In this document: piece by piece, positions 50,260 through 58,245 of the stretch
Layout of the letters: every line of letters begins with the position of its first letter
How positions within the stretch are numbered: position 1 is the first letter of the stretch
From: PALSA-505 sp035308365
GTDB lineage: Bacteria > Actinomycetota > Actinomycetes > Streptosporangiales > Streptosporangiaceae
Direction of reading: 5' to 3'
NCBI GenBank assembly: GCA_035308365.1
Contig: DATGGU010000005.1
Coordinates: forward strand, 62,001 to 126,000
Length of the DNA: 64,000 bases
Notes under the pieces: generated by a model
Database searches by the model: none
What the model was told of the DNA's origin: nothing
The model's input: the letters and a program-made list of their open reading frames with translations, nothing else
Position numbers and translations under genes: made by a program

Positions 50260-50754
50260 CAGTACGAGGTAGCCGGGCCGTGGCGGTTCGGGCTGTTCGC
50301 TGGCCTTCGGCCAGCTTCGCCATGGCCCGCAGTATTGATCCGGGGGACGACCCCCGGCCACCCGATGCCGGGCTTCGCCCGGCACGGATGGGGTGGCTGG
50401 GCTGGCTGACGCTTTGCGCAATACCCGCAGAGTCTGACCAGGGGATGGCCTCTGTTTCTGGGCGCCTGGCCACGTCTGGGAGGATGGTGCTGGGCTTCCT
50501 TGACCATGACCGTCCGATAAGGGATGCGCCGGCACAGTCATCCGGGATGTATCCATGCGCTCGGGGGCTAGTTCTGCTTGCTGGTCCGGGGGATGAGCCC
50601 CGGACCTGCCGCTGCCGGGGTTTCGGCTGGTGTGGTCCGGGGTAGACAAGGCAGCTTGTGAAACCTTCAGGGGCGCTCGCTGTGGGCAGGCGGTTGCAGA
50701 AGTTCCCTGGTGTCCGGAGCCGGGCCGTAACTAGCGCGTGAAGGGTGAGTTTTG
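50260..50754. other. Long gap after bS22 holding repeat copies
   Basis: 495 bases without a gene. It contains copy H of the double-hairpin repeat (50281-50363) and a further fragment near 50583-50612 (GGTCCGGGGGATGAGCCCCG). The rest shows no feature I can name; it must contain the promoter of the acyltransferase gene. Confidence 0.5.
50281..50363 (-). repeat. Double-hairpin intergenic repeat, copy H
   Basis: Minus strand: GGGTGGCCGGGGGTCGTCCC, CCGGATCAATACTGCGGGCC, then hairpin CTGGCCGAAGGCCAG. Located 21 bases after the bS22 stop codon. Confidence 0.75.
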
Positions 50755-51621
50755 ATGGGCGACCGCTATGGGGGCGGTCAGGCGCGGCCGCTGCGGGAGC
50801 GGGTGGCGGAGGTCGCGGAGTTCGTGCAGCGGCGGCTGGCCGGCGAGTACATGATCGATGAGTTCGGGTTCGATCCGGACCTGAATGCCTCGGTGCTCAT
50901 GCCGATCGCCCGGGTGCTCTACCGCGACTGGTTCCGGGTCAAGATGCGCGGGCTGGAGAACGTCCCCGGCTCTGACGCGGCCCTTCTGGTGGCCAACCAT
51001 GCCGGCGTGCTGCCATTCGACATGATCATGGTCCAAGCCGGGCTGTTTTACGAACATCCGCAGCATAGGAATCTGCGACTGCTTGGCGCCGATCTAGTGT
51101 ACGAACTTCCGATACTCGCTCAGCTGGCGCGTAAGAGCGGCCATACTCTTGCCTGTCCGCCAGAGGCGGCCAAGCTGCTCGCCGCGGGTGAGCTAGTAGG
51201 AGTTTGCCCGGAAGGTTTCAAGGGCACCGGCAAGCCTTTCAGCGAGCGATACAAGCTGCGCAGGTTCGGTCGCGGCGGGTTCGCGGTGTCGGCCATCAGT
51301 GCGGGCGTGCCCATCATTCCGTGCGCGATCGTCGGGGCCGAGGAGATATACCCAATGATCGGGAATGCGCGTGGCCTGGCCCGGTTGCTCGGCCTGCCCT
51401 ACTTTCCGCTCACTCCCCTTTTCCCGTGGTTTGGCTTCCTCGGCATGATTCCGCTTCCATCCGACTGGATCATCCAATTCGGCGAACCCATCCCGACGGA
51501 CAACTACTCTGATCCGGACGACACCCGGGCAGTGGCCGAGCTGGCCACCCAAGTTCGCGACACCGTCCAGCAGATGCTGAACACCCTGGTCGCCGAACGT
51601 GGCCCCGCTTTCAGCTACTGA
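50755..51621 (+). CDS. Lysophospholipid acyltransferase family protein
   Basis: 288 aa from ATG 50755. PlsC motifs: motif I NHAGVLPFD (H-x4-D), motif III region VGVCPEGFKGTGKP (E-G), and motif IV VPIIPCAIVGAEEIYP. About 90 residues precede motif I. Family members acylate glycerolipid or other lipid alcohols using acyl-CoA or acyl-ACP at the membrane. In Streptomyces a similar acyltransferase lies near bS22 and the HAD phosphatase gene, which matches the neighbours here. Substrate unknown. Confidence 0.9.
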   Translation: MGDRYGGGQARPLRERVAEVAEFVQRRLAGEYMIDEFGFDPDLNASVLMPIARVLYRDWFRVKMRGLENVPGSDAALLVANHAGVLPFDMIMVQAGLFYEHPQHRNLRLLGADLVYELPILAQLARKSGHTLACPPEAAKLLAAGELVGVCPEGFKGTGKPFSERYKLRRFGRGGFAVSAISAGVPIIPCAIVGAEEIYPMIGNARGLARLLGLPYFPLTPLFPWFGFLGMIPLPSDWIIQFGEPIPTDNYSDPDDTRAVAELATQVRDTVQQMLNTLVAERGPAFSY

Positions 51622-51645
51622 CCCAGCCCGGTCATCCGGCCAGAG

Positions 51646-52518
51646 CTAGGGGATTGTGCGGCGTTTGCGGAGGGCTACGCCCGCTGCGACGCCGCCGGCT
51701 ACGGCTCCGGCGGCGCCGGCGGCCGGGAGGGCGATCATGGCTGCCCGGCGGCCGGTGCGGAAGTCGTGGATTGGCCAGCCATTGCGGCGGGCCTCGGCGC
51801 GCAGTTCGCTGTCCGGGTTGACGGCGTTCGGGTGGCCAACGATCTGGAGCATCGGCAGGTCGTTGATGGAATCGCTGTAGGCGGCGCAGCGGGTGAGGGC
51901 GAGGCTCTCCCGGTCGGCCAGGGCCATGATGGCGGCCGGTTTGGCCGGGCCGTGCAGCAGGCCGCCGATCAGGCGGCCTGTGTAGACGCCGTCGACCGAT
52001 TCTGCGACCGTGCCGAGCGCTCCGGTGAGGCCCAGCCTGCGGGCGATGATTTCGGCGAGTTCCACCGGGGTGGCCGTCACCAGCCAGACCCGCTGGCCGG
52101 CGTCCAGGTGGCGCTGGGCCAGCTCCCTGGTGCCCTCCCAGATGCGGTCGGCCATGGTCTCGTCGTAGATTTCCTCGCCGAGCCCGACGATGTCGGCCAC
52201 CTTGTAGCCGGCCACGAAGGCTAGGGCAGTTTCCTGCGCCGTCGCGATATGCCCGGCGTGCTCGCTGCCGCGGACCCGGAGCGAGACCTGAGCCCAGGTC
52301 ATTTTCGCCAGGTCCATGGAGGTGAAGAGCTTGCGGGCGGCCAGGCCGCGGGCGAAATGGAAGATCGAGGCGCCGCGCATGATGGTGTTGTCTACGTCGA
52401 AGAATGCCCCGGCAGTGAGATCGTCGGGAACCGGCGATGGCCGGTCCACATTCGCTGCGGCAGCGGCCGCACAGGCCGCAGCCCTCCCATCAGGTGGGCG
52501 CGCTGGCTCCCGCCACAT
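51646..52518 (-). CDS. HAD-IB family phosphatase
   Basis: 290 aa. HAD motifs: motif I FFDVDNTIMRG with the nucleophile Asp, motif II WLVTATP, and motif III/IV CAAYSDSINDLPML. This is the HAD-IB (SerB-like) subfamily. The C-terminus ends in a Gly/Ala-rich hydrophobic stretch (LPAAGAAGAVAGGVAAGVAL) and basic residues, a likely membrane anchor. The convergent acyltransferase is a plausible lipid-metabolism partner (phosphatase on lysophosphatidate-like lipid), by position only. Confidence 0.88.
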   Translation of the reverse strand: MWREPARPPDGRAAACAAAAAANVDRPSPVPDDLTAGAFFDVDNTIMRGASIFHFARGLAARKLFTSMDLAKMTWAQVSLRVRGSEHAGHIATAQETALAFVAGYKVADIVGLGEEIYDETMADRIWEGTRELAQRHLDAGQRVWLVTATPVELAEIIARRLGLTGALGTVAESVDGVYTGRLIGGLLHGPAKPAAIMALADRESLALTRCAAYSDSINDLPMLQIVGHPNAVNPDSELRAEARRNGWPIHDFRTGRRAAMIALPAAGAAGAVAGGVAAGVALRKRRTIP

Positions 52519-52542
52519 GCTGGCAAGCCTAGCGGCCGTGAG

Positions 52543-52660
52543 GGTTCTTCAAGACCGGCGAGGGAGGGCAGGTGATTTTGCCTGCCCGAGTGTCCGGTGG
52601 AGGTTCCGCAGGACCGGCCGGCGAGGGCAGGCGATGTGTGCCTGCCCGTGTGCCGGTGCG
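52543..52660 (+). repeat. 59-base tandem duplication with internal hairpins
   Basis: Units at 52543-52601 and 52602-52660 begin GGTTCTTCAAGACCGGCGAG and GGTTCCGCAGGACCGGCCGG. Each contains a stem: GGGCAGGtgattttGCCTGCCC and GGGCAGGcgatgtgtGCCTGCCC. Located in the 329-base gap upstream of the HAD gene and the membrane fusion gene. Confidence 0.75.
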
Positions 52661-52847
52661 GGTGGCATCGCAACAACCGGAGTGGGCTTCTTGGAGGGCC
52701 GTGGCGTTTCAGCCGGGCACTGCGCCTGGCAGTGCGGCGAAGAAACCGGACGTCTGGCTAAGGCGCCGGCGCCCTGGGGCGGCTGAGGTGGAACGTGTGT
52801 AACGACAGTCCGTTTCACATTGCCAGACATGTCGTGCACCATTAGAC

Positions 52848-54590
52848 GTGATGGACGTCTCCGTGGTGGTCGCGTTTGCGTGCGCGGTCCTCGCGGCCGC
52901 CAGTACAGGCGTGCTCGTGGGCCGCTGTATTCGCGTGCCGCGAATGGACATCATCGCCTGGGCCGGTGCGGTCGCGGCAATCGCCGTCGCGCTCGGCGCA
53001 CAGGCCCTCGGTGCCCACAACGGTTATACGTCATCCACGTTCCGTGCGGTGCAGATCGGTTCGCAGCTCATCGCCCCATTGTGGCTGGCCTGGGGACTGG
53101 CCGAGCTGGCCGCCAAGAGCGCGTCGGCCAGGTTCGGGGCGAAGCTGGTCACCGCAGCCGTGACGGTCGTGGGCGGGGTGGTCCTGGTCACCGACCCGCT
53201 GAACAGCTCCACCGCGTTCACCAAGTCCTGGCCGGCCGCATCTGACCACTACCAGATCATCCCAAGGTCACTGCTCAGCTTTGCCGCCGGGCTGGTCGTT
53301 CTTACGGCGGTTGTCATCCTGCTCGCCGGCCTGGTGCGCGTGCGCACCGACACCGGCGGGGCGAGCCGGCTCATCGCCATCGCCCCGGCGGCGGTGGCTG
53401 CGGTGGCGTTGTTCGGTTTGAGGTTCAGCCTCTCATCGAGCGAGGTTTACCCGGCGCTGTGCGCCATCTGTGCCATGCTGACCGCCTTCGCGGGGATCAA
53501 GGCGGCCAAGATCGAGGCGGCCGGGGAGCAGTTCGACGACGAACCGTACGACGAGCCACGGAGTTACCGGCCCGAACCGGAGCGGCTGCCCGAGCTGGAG
53601 CGGCTGCCCGAGCCGGGGCGGCTGCCGGAGCCGGGGCGGCTGCCCGAGCCGGGAGGGCTGCCCGAGCCGGGGCGGCGACCACGTAGCCCGGCGGCCACGC
53701 CGCCCGGCGGGCCGCCGTGGCAGGATGCGCCCGGCCCGGATCAGGGGAGCTGGCGTGACCCGACGGGTGGCGGACAGGGCACCCAGCGGTCCGTGAGCCC
53801 GCCATGGCACGATACGGTCAGTACTACTCAAAGTAATGAGAAGTTTGACGCCGTTCACGCTGGGCAAGCGGAGAACGGTGATCAACAGACTTACCGGGAC
53901 GACGACTGGTATCGGCTTGATCGCGGAAATCAGGCAAATAACGCGAATCAGGCAATTGGTGGATATCCCCCCAACGGGGGATACCCGCAAGACGGGGGGT
54001 ACGGTATGAACGGCCTGCGCCGAGGAGACAGGAAAACCAGACCTGATGACGGCTACCAGCCCGGCCGGGACATGCAGCACGACGACGTGGCGGGCGGGGG
54101 ATCCGGCGCCGGGCGGACCGGGGTCTGGCAACGGAGAACCCTCGGCACGGATGCCGCCCCTGGCGCCGCGCCCGAAGCATTCAGGTCCGAGCCAGCACCC
54201 GGGGGTAACAGCGGCATGATCGGCGACGAGTCCGCTACCCAGCGGCTGTACGGCCTGATCGCCATCTACACACTGGCCGAGGGGCGCGAAGAAGAGTTCG
54301 ACGCGCTGGCCGAGAGGGTCGTCGCCGAGGTCCGGGCGAGCGAGCCCGACGCCCTGGTCTATGCGGTGCACTCCGTGCCCAACGCGCCGATGCAGCGGAT
54401 CTTCTACGAGGTCTACCGCGACCGCACGGCCTATGAAGAGCACAAGCGGCACCTCTACATCCAGCGGTTCGACGTCGAGCGCGGCCCGTACGTGCTGGCC
54501 ACGAACGTGATCGAACTCGGCACGCAGCAGGCGAAGCTGTCTCCACTGCCCGGCCTGTCCCAGTTGCTGCACCGCTCTCCCGGTGGCTGA
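52848..54590 (+). CDS. Membrane protein fused to an ABM-like domain
   Basis: 580 aa. Residues 1-215 contain six to seven hydrophobic helices (e.g. VVVAFACAVLAAASTGVLVG, LLSFAAGLVVLTAVVILLAG). Residues 230-450 are a charged, Pro-rich linker with repeated EPGRLPEP motifs followed by Asn/Gly/Asp-rich sequence. Residues about 465-575 match an antibiotic biosynthesis monooxygenase-like ferredoxin fold (YGLIAIYTLAEGREEEFDAL, VYAVHSVPNAPMQRIFYEVY, RDRTAYEEHKR). ABM domains usually stand alone. Whether this one is catalytic or a binding module at the inner membrane is unknown. Confidence 0.75.
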   Translation: MMDVSVVVAFACAVLAAASTGVLVGRCIRVPRMDIIAWAGAVAAIAVALGAQALGAHNGYTSSTFRAVQIGSQLIAPLWLAWGLAELAAKSASARFGAKLVTAAVTVVGGVVLVTDPLNSSTAFTKSWPAASDHYQIIPRSLLSFAAGLVVLTAVVILLAGLVRVRTDTGGASRLIAIAPAAVAAVALFGLRFSLSSSEVYPALCAICAMLTAFAGIKAAKIEAAGEQFDDEPYDEPRSYRPEPERLPELERLPEPGRLPEPGRLPEPGGLPEPGRRPRSPAATPPGGPPWQDAPGPDQGSWRDPTGGGQGTQRSVSPPWHDTVSTTQSNEKFDAVHAGQAENGDQQTYRDDDWYRLDRGNQANNANQAIGGYPPNGGYPQDGGYGMNGLRRGDRKTRPDDGYQPGRDMQHDDVAGGGSGAGRTGVWQRRTLGTDAAPGAAPEAFRSEPAPGGNSGMIGDESATQRLYGLIAIYTLAEGREEEFDALAERVVAEVRASEPDALVYAVHSVPNAPMQRIFYEVYRDRTAYEEHKRHLYIQRFDVERGPYVLATNVIELGTQQAKLSPLPGLSQLLHRSPGG

Positions 54591-54849
54591 GCAATCCCCA
54601 CCGTCTGGCACCGGGCACAGGATCACTTTGCTCGGCAAGCCCGGCTGCCATCTGTGCGACGAGGCGCGTGAGGTCATCGCCAGGGTCGCCGGGGAACTCG
54701 GCGTTCCCTGGGATGAGCGCGACATTACGCTGTCCGAGCAGGACCAGCGGGAGTACTGGGACAAGATTCCCGTCACGCTCATCGACGGGGTGCAGCACGA
54801 CTTCTGGCGGGTCAGCGAGCAGCGCCTGCGCGCCGCGCTCACCGCCTAG
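54583..54849 (+). CDS. Glutaredoxin-like protein (DUF836 type)
   Basis: 88 aa from GTG 54583, overlapping the upstream stop by eight bases. Thioredoxin fold with active-site Cys22-His-Leu-Cys25 in LLGKPGCHLCDEAREVIARV and the cis-Pro block DKIPVTLIDGVQHDFWRVSE. DUF836 glutaredoxin-like proteins are frequent just upstream of rex in actinomycetes. In mycothiol-producing bacteria the thiol partner is probably mycothiol or thioredoxin reductase. Cytosolic. Confidence 0.88.
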   Translation: MAEQSPPSGTGHRITLLGKPGCHLCDEAREVIARVAGELGVPWDERDITLSEQDQREYWDKIPVTLIDGVQHDFWRVSEQRLRAALTA

Positions 54850-55009
54850 CCGGCCCGGCGAAGCTGGCCCGTCCGCCCCGAGGCTGGCGCCCTGATCTCG
54901 TCGCCATTTTCATGATCACCAAGTTGCCCTTGGTGCCCTGACCGTTTCGGATGGTGCGCATTCTTGCAGGTCAGCAGGGTTGTCGGAGGGTGAGTGGTAA
55001 GGTCGCGGC

Positions 55010-55435
55010 ATGGATCCGCAAGACCTCGCCAACCTCGCGCACCTGCGCCGGGCGCGGGATCTGATCGACCGGGAGTACGCACGCCCGCTGGATGTGCCTG
55101 CCATGGCCCGGCACGCTTTCATGTCGGCGGGCCACTTCTCGCGGCAGTTCCGGGAGGTTTATGGCGAGACGCCGTACAGCTACCTCATGACCCGGCGGAT
55201 CGAGCGCGCCATGGCGCTGCTGCGCGGCGGTATGAGCGTGACCGACGCGTGCATGACGGTCGGCTGTACATCACTCGGCTCGTTCAGTTCGCGCTTCACC
55301 GAGATCGTCGGGGAGACGCCGAGCGCGTATCGCAGCCGTGAGCACCACGCCGAGACCGCGATGCCCGCCTGCGTGGCGAAGGTGCGCACCCGGCCGGTCA
55401 GGAATGCAGGAGCGGCCCGCGCAGCCGCCGCCTAG
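55010..55435 (+). CDS. AraC-family transcriptional regulator
   Basis: 141 aa. Stand-alone AraC DNA-binding domain with two HTH motifs: LDVPAMARHAFMSAGHFSRQ, FREVYGETPYSYLMTRRIER, AMALLRGGMSVTDACMTVGC and GSFSSRFTEIVGETPSAYR. No sensor domain. It is followed about 95 bases later by a VOC-family gene, an arrangement common in Streptomyces where the two form a pair. Confidence 0.88.
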   Translation: MDPQDLANLAHLRRARDLIDREYARPLDVPAMARHAFMSAGHFSRQFREVYGETPYSYLMTRRIERAMALLRGGMSVTDACMTVGCTSLGSFSSRFTEIVGETPSAYRSREHHAETAMPACVAKVRTRPVRNAGAARAAAA

Positions 55436-55531
55436 TGGCAGACCTTGGCTGGTGGCAGACCTTGGCTGGCTAAGTCCTGCTCGCTCACATGTCCCCGGCA
55501 TGACTGCGTGACACGGCCTAATGTCGACCGT

Positions 55532-55942
55532 ATGACCATCGCACTCCAGTATTGCCACGTCACCGTCAATGACGTGGACGAGTCGCTCGGCTTCTACCGC
55601 GACGCGCTCGGCCTCGAGGTGCGCAATGACGTCGCTTCGGGCGGGTTCCGCTGGGTCACTCTTGGCAGCCCGGATCAGCCGGGCCTTGAGATCGTGCTGT
55701 CGGAGCCGCACGCCGGCCGGTCCCAGGCCGACGGCGACGCCCTGCAGGAACTGCTTACCAAGGGCGTCCTGCCGATGCTCGTCTTCCGGGCCGGCGATCT
55801 CGAAGCGGTCTTCGAGAAGGTGCGGGCATCCGGTGCCGAGGTGCTGGAGGAGCCCACGGACCAGCCCTGGGGGGCGCGCGACTGTGCGTTCCGCGATCCC
55901 TCGGGCAACCTGGTGCGGATTTCGCAGGCATCGACGGGGTAG
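55532..55942 (+). CDS. VOC (glyoxalase) family protein
   Basis: 136 aa from ATG 55532. One vicinal-oxygen-chelate domain with two beta-alpha-beta-beta-beta modules: YCHVTVNDVDESLGFYRDAL and LEVRNDVASGGFRWVTLG, then GAEVLEEPTDQPWGARDCAF and RDPSGNLVRI. His and Glu metal positions are present. Substrate unknown (lactoylglutathione is unlikely in a mycothiol organism). Probably regulated by the AraC protein upstream. Confidence 0.87.
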   Translation: MTIALQYCHVTVNDVDESLGFYRDALGLEVRNDVASGGFRWVTLGSPDQPGLEIVLSEPHAGRSQADGDALQELLTKGVLPMLVFRAGDLEAVFEKVRASGAEVLEEPTDQPWGARDCAFRDPSGNLVRISQASTG

Positions 55943-56087
55943 GCGTCGTCCGTCGCATGGCTGCCAGCGGGTACCTGAACGGCCCAGCCGCCGCCGGGCG
56001 GTCTGTCGGGGCGCGGCTTTGGCCTGGGTGCGGGGCGCTGCGAGGCGGCCATGACCCGCGTTTGGCCCATCCGGTGAAACGACGGCT

Positions 56088-56105
56088 TTGTGCAAACATT
56101 CACAA
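56088..56105. promoter_or_regulatory. Rex operator (ROP) upstream of rex
   Basis: TTGTGCAAACATTCACAA, an 18-base near-palindrome matching the Rex operator form TTGTGAAN..TTCACAA. It lies 99 bases before the rex start at 56204, so Rex should repress its own operon (rex-hemACDB) when NAD+/NADH is high. Confidence 0.8.
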
Positions 56106-56203
56106 GGGCGTACCGTGAAGTGAAAAGCTCGAGCGGCGGGCCGGTATGGCCAGGCAGCCTGCGGAAGCCCGTCGCCGTGTCGATCCCCCAGGAGCGTCGG
56201 CGC

Positions 56204-56893
56204 ATGTCACACCGTCCGGGGTCTGCCAACGGCAGTCACGGTATCCCGGAAGCCACCGTTGCCCGGCTGCCGGTGTATCTTCGCGCCCTCTGCGCGCTGG
56301 CGGAGAATGGCACGGCCACGGTGTCGAGCGAGGAACTCGCGGTGGCCGCCGGGGTCAACTCGGCCAAACTCCGCAAGGATCTCTCGCACCTTGGCTCCTA
56401 CGGGACCCGGGGCGTCGGGTACGACGTGGATTATCTGGTGTACCAGGTGTCCCGCGAACTCGGTCTCACCCAGGACTGGCCGGTTGTCATCGTCGGCCTG
56501 GGTAACCTGGGGCGGGCGCTGGCCAACTATGGCGGCTTCGCTTCCCGCGGGTTCCGCGTGGCCGCGCTGCTCGATTCCGACCCTACGGTGGTGGGCACCA
56601 CGATCGCCCGGATTCCCGTTCAGCACTCGGACGAGATGGAAGCTGTGGTCCGGCGGCACCAGGCGTCGATCGGCGTGATCGCCACCCCGGCGGGATCCGC
56701 GCAGAGTGTCTGCGACCGGCTGGTGGCCTCCGGCGTCACCAGCATTCTCAACTTCGCGCCAGCCGTTCTCAGCGTCCCTGAGGGCGTGGACGTGCGTAAG
56801 GTTGACTTGTCAATCGAGCTGCAGATCCTCGCCTTCCACGCCCAGCGCAAGGCGTCGATGGGCGACCCAGCGGTTCAGGCGGTGGGCTCATGA
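56204..56893 (+). CDS. rex: Redox-sensing transcriptional repressor Rex
   Basis: 229 aa from ATG 56204 (an earlier in-frame start at 56090 would overlap the operator; AGGAGCG precedes the chosen start). Winged helix (LPVYLRALCALAENGTATVS, VAAGVNSAKLRKDLSHLGSY, GTRGVGYDV) followed by an NAD(H)-binding Rossmann domain (WPVVIVGLGNLGRALANYGG) and IGVIATPAGSAQSV. Rex senses the NADH/NAD+ ratio and represses respiratory and heme genes. It is the first gene of the heme operon, four-base overlap with hemA. Confidence 0.93.
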   Translation: MSHRPGSANGSHGIPEATVARLPVYLRALCALAENGTATVSSEELAVAAGVNSAKLRKDLSHLGSYGTRGVGYDVDYLVYQVSRELGLTQDWPVVIVGLGNLGRALANYGGFASRGFRVAALLDSDPTVVGTTIARIPVQHSDEMEAVVRRHQASIGVIATPAGSAQSVCDRLVASGVTSILNFAPAVLSVPEGVDVRKVDLSIELQILAFHAQRKASMGDPAVQAVGS

Positions 56894-58245
56894 GCATGCT
56901 CGTGGTCGGATTGAGCCATAAGAGCGCGCCGGTCGCGATGCTGGAGCGCGCCGCGATCGGCGGCGACGAACTCGGCAAGCTGCGCAGCGACATTGTCCAG
57001 GCCGAGCATGTGGCCGGTGCTTTCATCGTTTCTACCTGCAACCGGGTCGAGATCTACGCCGACGTCGACAAGTTCCACGGCGGGGTCAGCTCGATCTGCG
57101 AGCTGCTGGCCAGGCACTCCGGCGTCCCACTCGCCGAGCTCACTCCGCACCTGTACGTGCACTACGAGGACCGGGCCCTGCAGCACCTGCTCGAGGTCGT
57201 CTGCGGGCTCGACTCGATGGTGGTGGGCGAGGGGCAGATCCTGGGTCAGGTGCGTCAGGCGCTGACCGCCGCCAGGGAGCAGGAGACACTCGGCCGGGAA
57301 CTCGGCGAGATCGGCCGGGTGGCGCTGCGGGCCGGGAAGCGGGCGCACGCCGAAACCGGGATCGACCGGGCCGGGGCGAACCTGGTCAGCGTGGGCCTGG
57401 GACTGGCCGCCGAGCGGCTGAGCCAGCCCGGGCGGCCGGCCGCCGGCGCCCCGCTGCGCGATGTCCGGGTGCTCATCGTGGGCGCGGGCTCGATGAGCTC
57501 GCTGGCCGCCGTGACCGCCGCCCGGATGGGCGCGGCCGGCATCGTGATCGCGAACCGGACCAAGGGCAACGCGCAGCGGCTGGCGGCCACGCTGGAGGCC
57601 ACGGTGACCGGCCTGTCCGCGCTGCCGGACGCGCTGCGGGCAGCCGATCTGGTCATCTCCTGCACCGGCGCCGCCGGAATCGTGATCACCCAGGCGGCGA
57701 TCGCCGGGGTGATGGCCGGCCGGACCAGGCCGGGCCGGCCACTCGTGCTGCTCGACCTGGCGATGCCCAGGGACATCGAGCCGGCCGTGGCTGAGCTGCC
57801 CGGCGTCGGCCTCATCGGCCTGGACACGATCGGCACGGCCGCCGACGGCAGCGCCCAGGAGGCGGACGTGGCGGCGGTGCGGGCCATCGTCGCCGAGGAA
57901 CTGGCAGCCAGGGCGCTGGCGGTGCGCGCGGCCAGCGTGACCCCGACCGTGGTCGCGCTGCGGGCCAAGGCGGCCAAGGTGGTGGACGCCGAACTGGACC
58001 GGCTGACCGGCCGGCTCAGCGACCTTGACGACCACGCGCTCGGCGAGATCTCGAACACGGTCCGCCGGGTGGTGGACAAACTGCTGCACGCGCCGACCGT
58101 CCGGATCAAGGAGCTGGCTTCCGGCCCGGGTGGCGACGGTTACGCCAACGCGCTGCAGGTGCTCTTCGACCTCGACCCCAAGGCGGTCGAGGCGGTAACC
58201 CGCGCCGATGTGGATCTAGGACTGGATCAGGAGAATCCCGAGTGA
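56890..58245 (+). CDS. hemA: Glutamyl-tRNA reductase
   Basis: 451 aa. Nucleophile Cys50 in FIVSTCNRVEIYADV, GLDSMVVGEGQILGQVRQAL, NADPH-binding LIVGAGSMSSLAAVTAARMG and the C-terminal dimerisation domain. Reduces Glu-tRNA(Glu) to glutamate-1-semialdehyde, the first step of the C5 heme pathway. Overlaps rex (ATGA) and is followed by hemC with a four-base overlap. Confidence 0.95.
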   Translation: MSMLVVGLSHKSAPVAMLERAAIGGDELGKLRSDIVQAEHVAGAFIVSTCNRVEIYADVDKFHGGVSSICELLARHSGVPLAELTPHLYVHYEDRALQHLLEVVCGLDSMVVGEGQILGQVRQALTAAREQETLGRELGEIGRVALRAGKRAHAETGIDRAGANLVSVGLGLAAERLSQPGRPAAGAPLRDVRVLIVGAGSMSSLAAVTAARMGAAGIVIANRTKGNAQRLAATLEATVTGLSALPDALRAADLVISCTGAAGIVITQAAIAGVMAGRTRPGRPLVLLDLAMPRDIEPAVAELPGVGLIGLDTIGTAADGSAQEADVAAVRAIVAEELAARALAVRAASVTPTVVALRAKAAKVVDAELDRLTGRLSDLDDHALGEISNTVRRVVDKLLHAPTVRIKELASGPGGDGYANALQVLFDLDPKAVEAVTRADVDLGLDQENPE

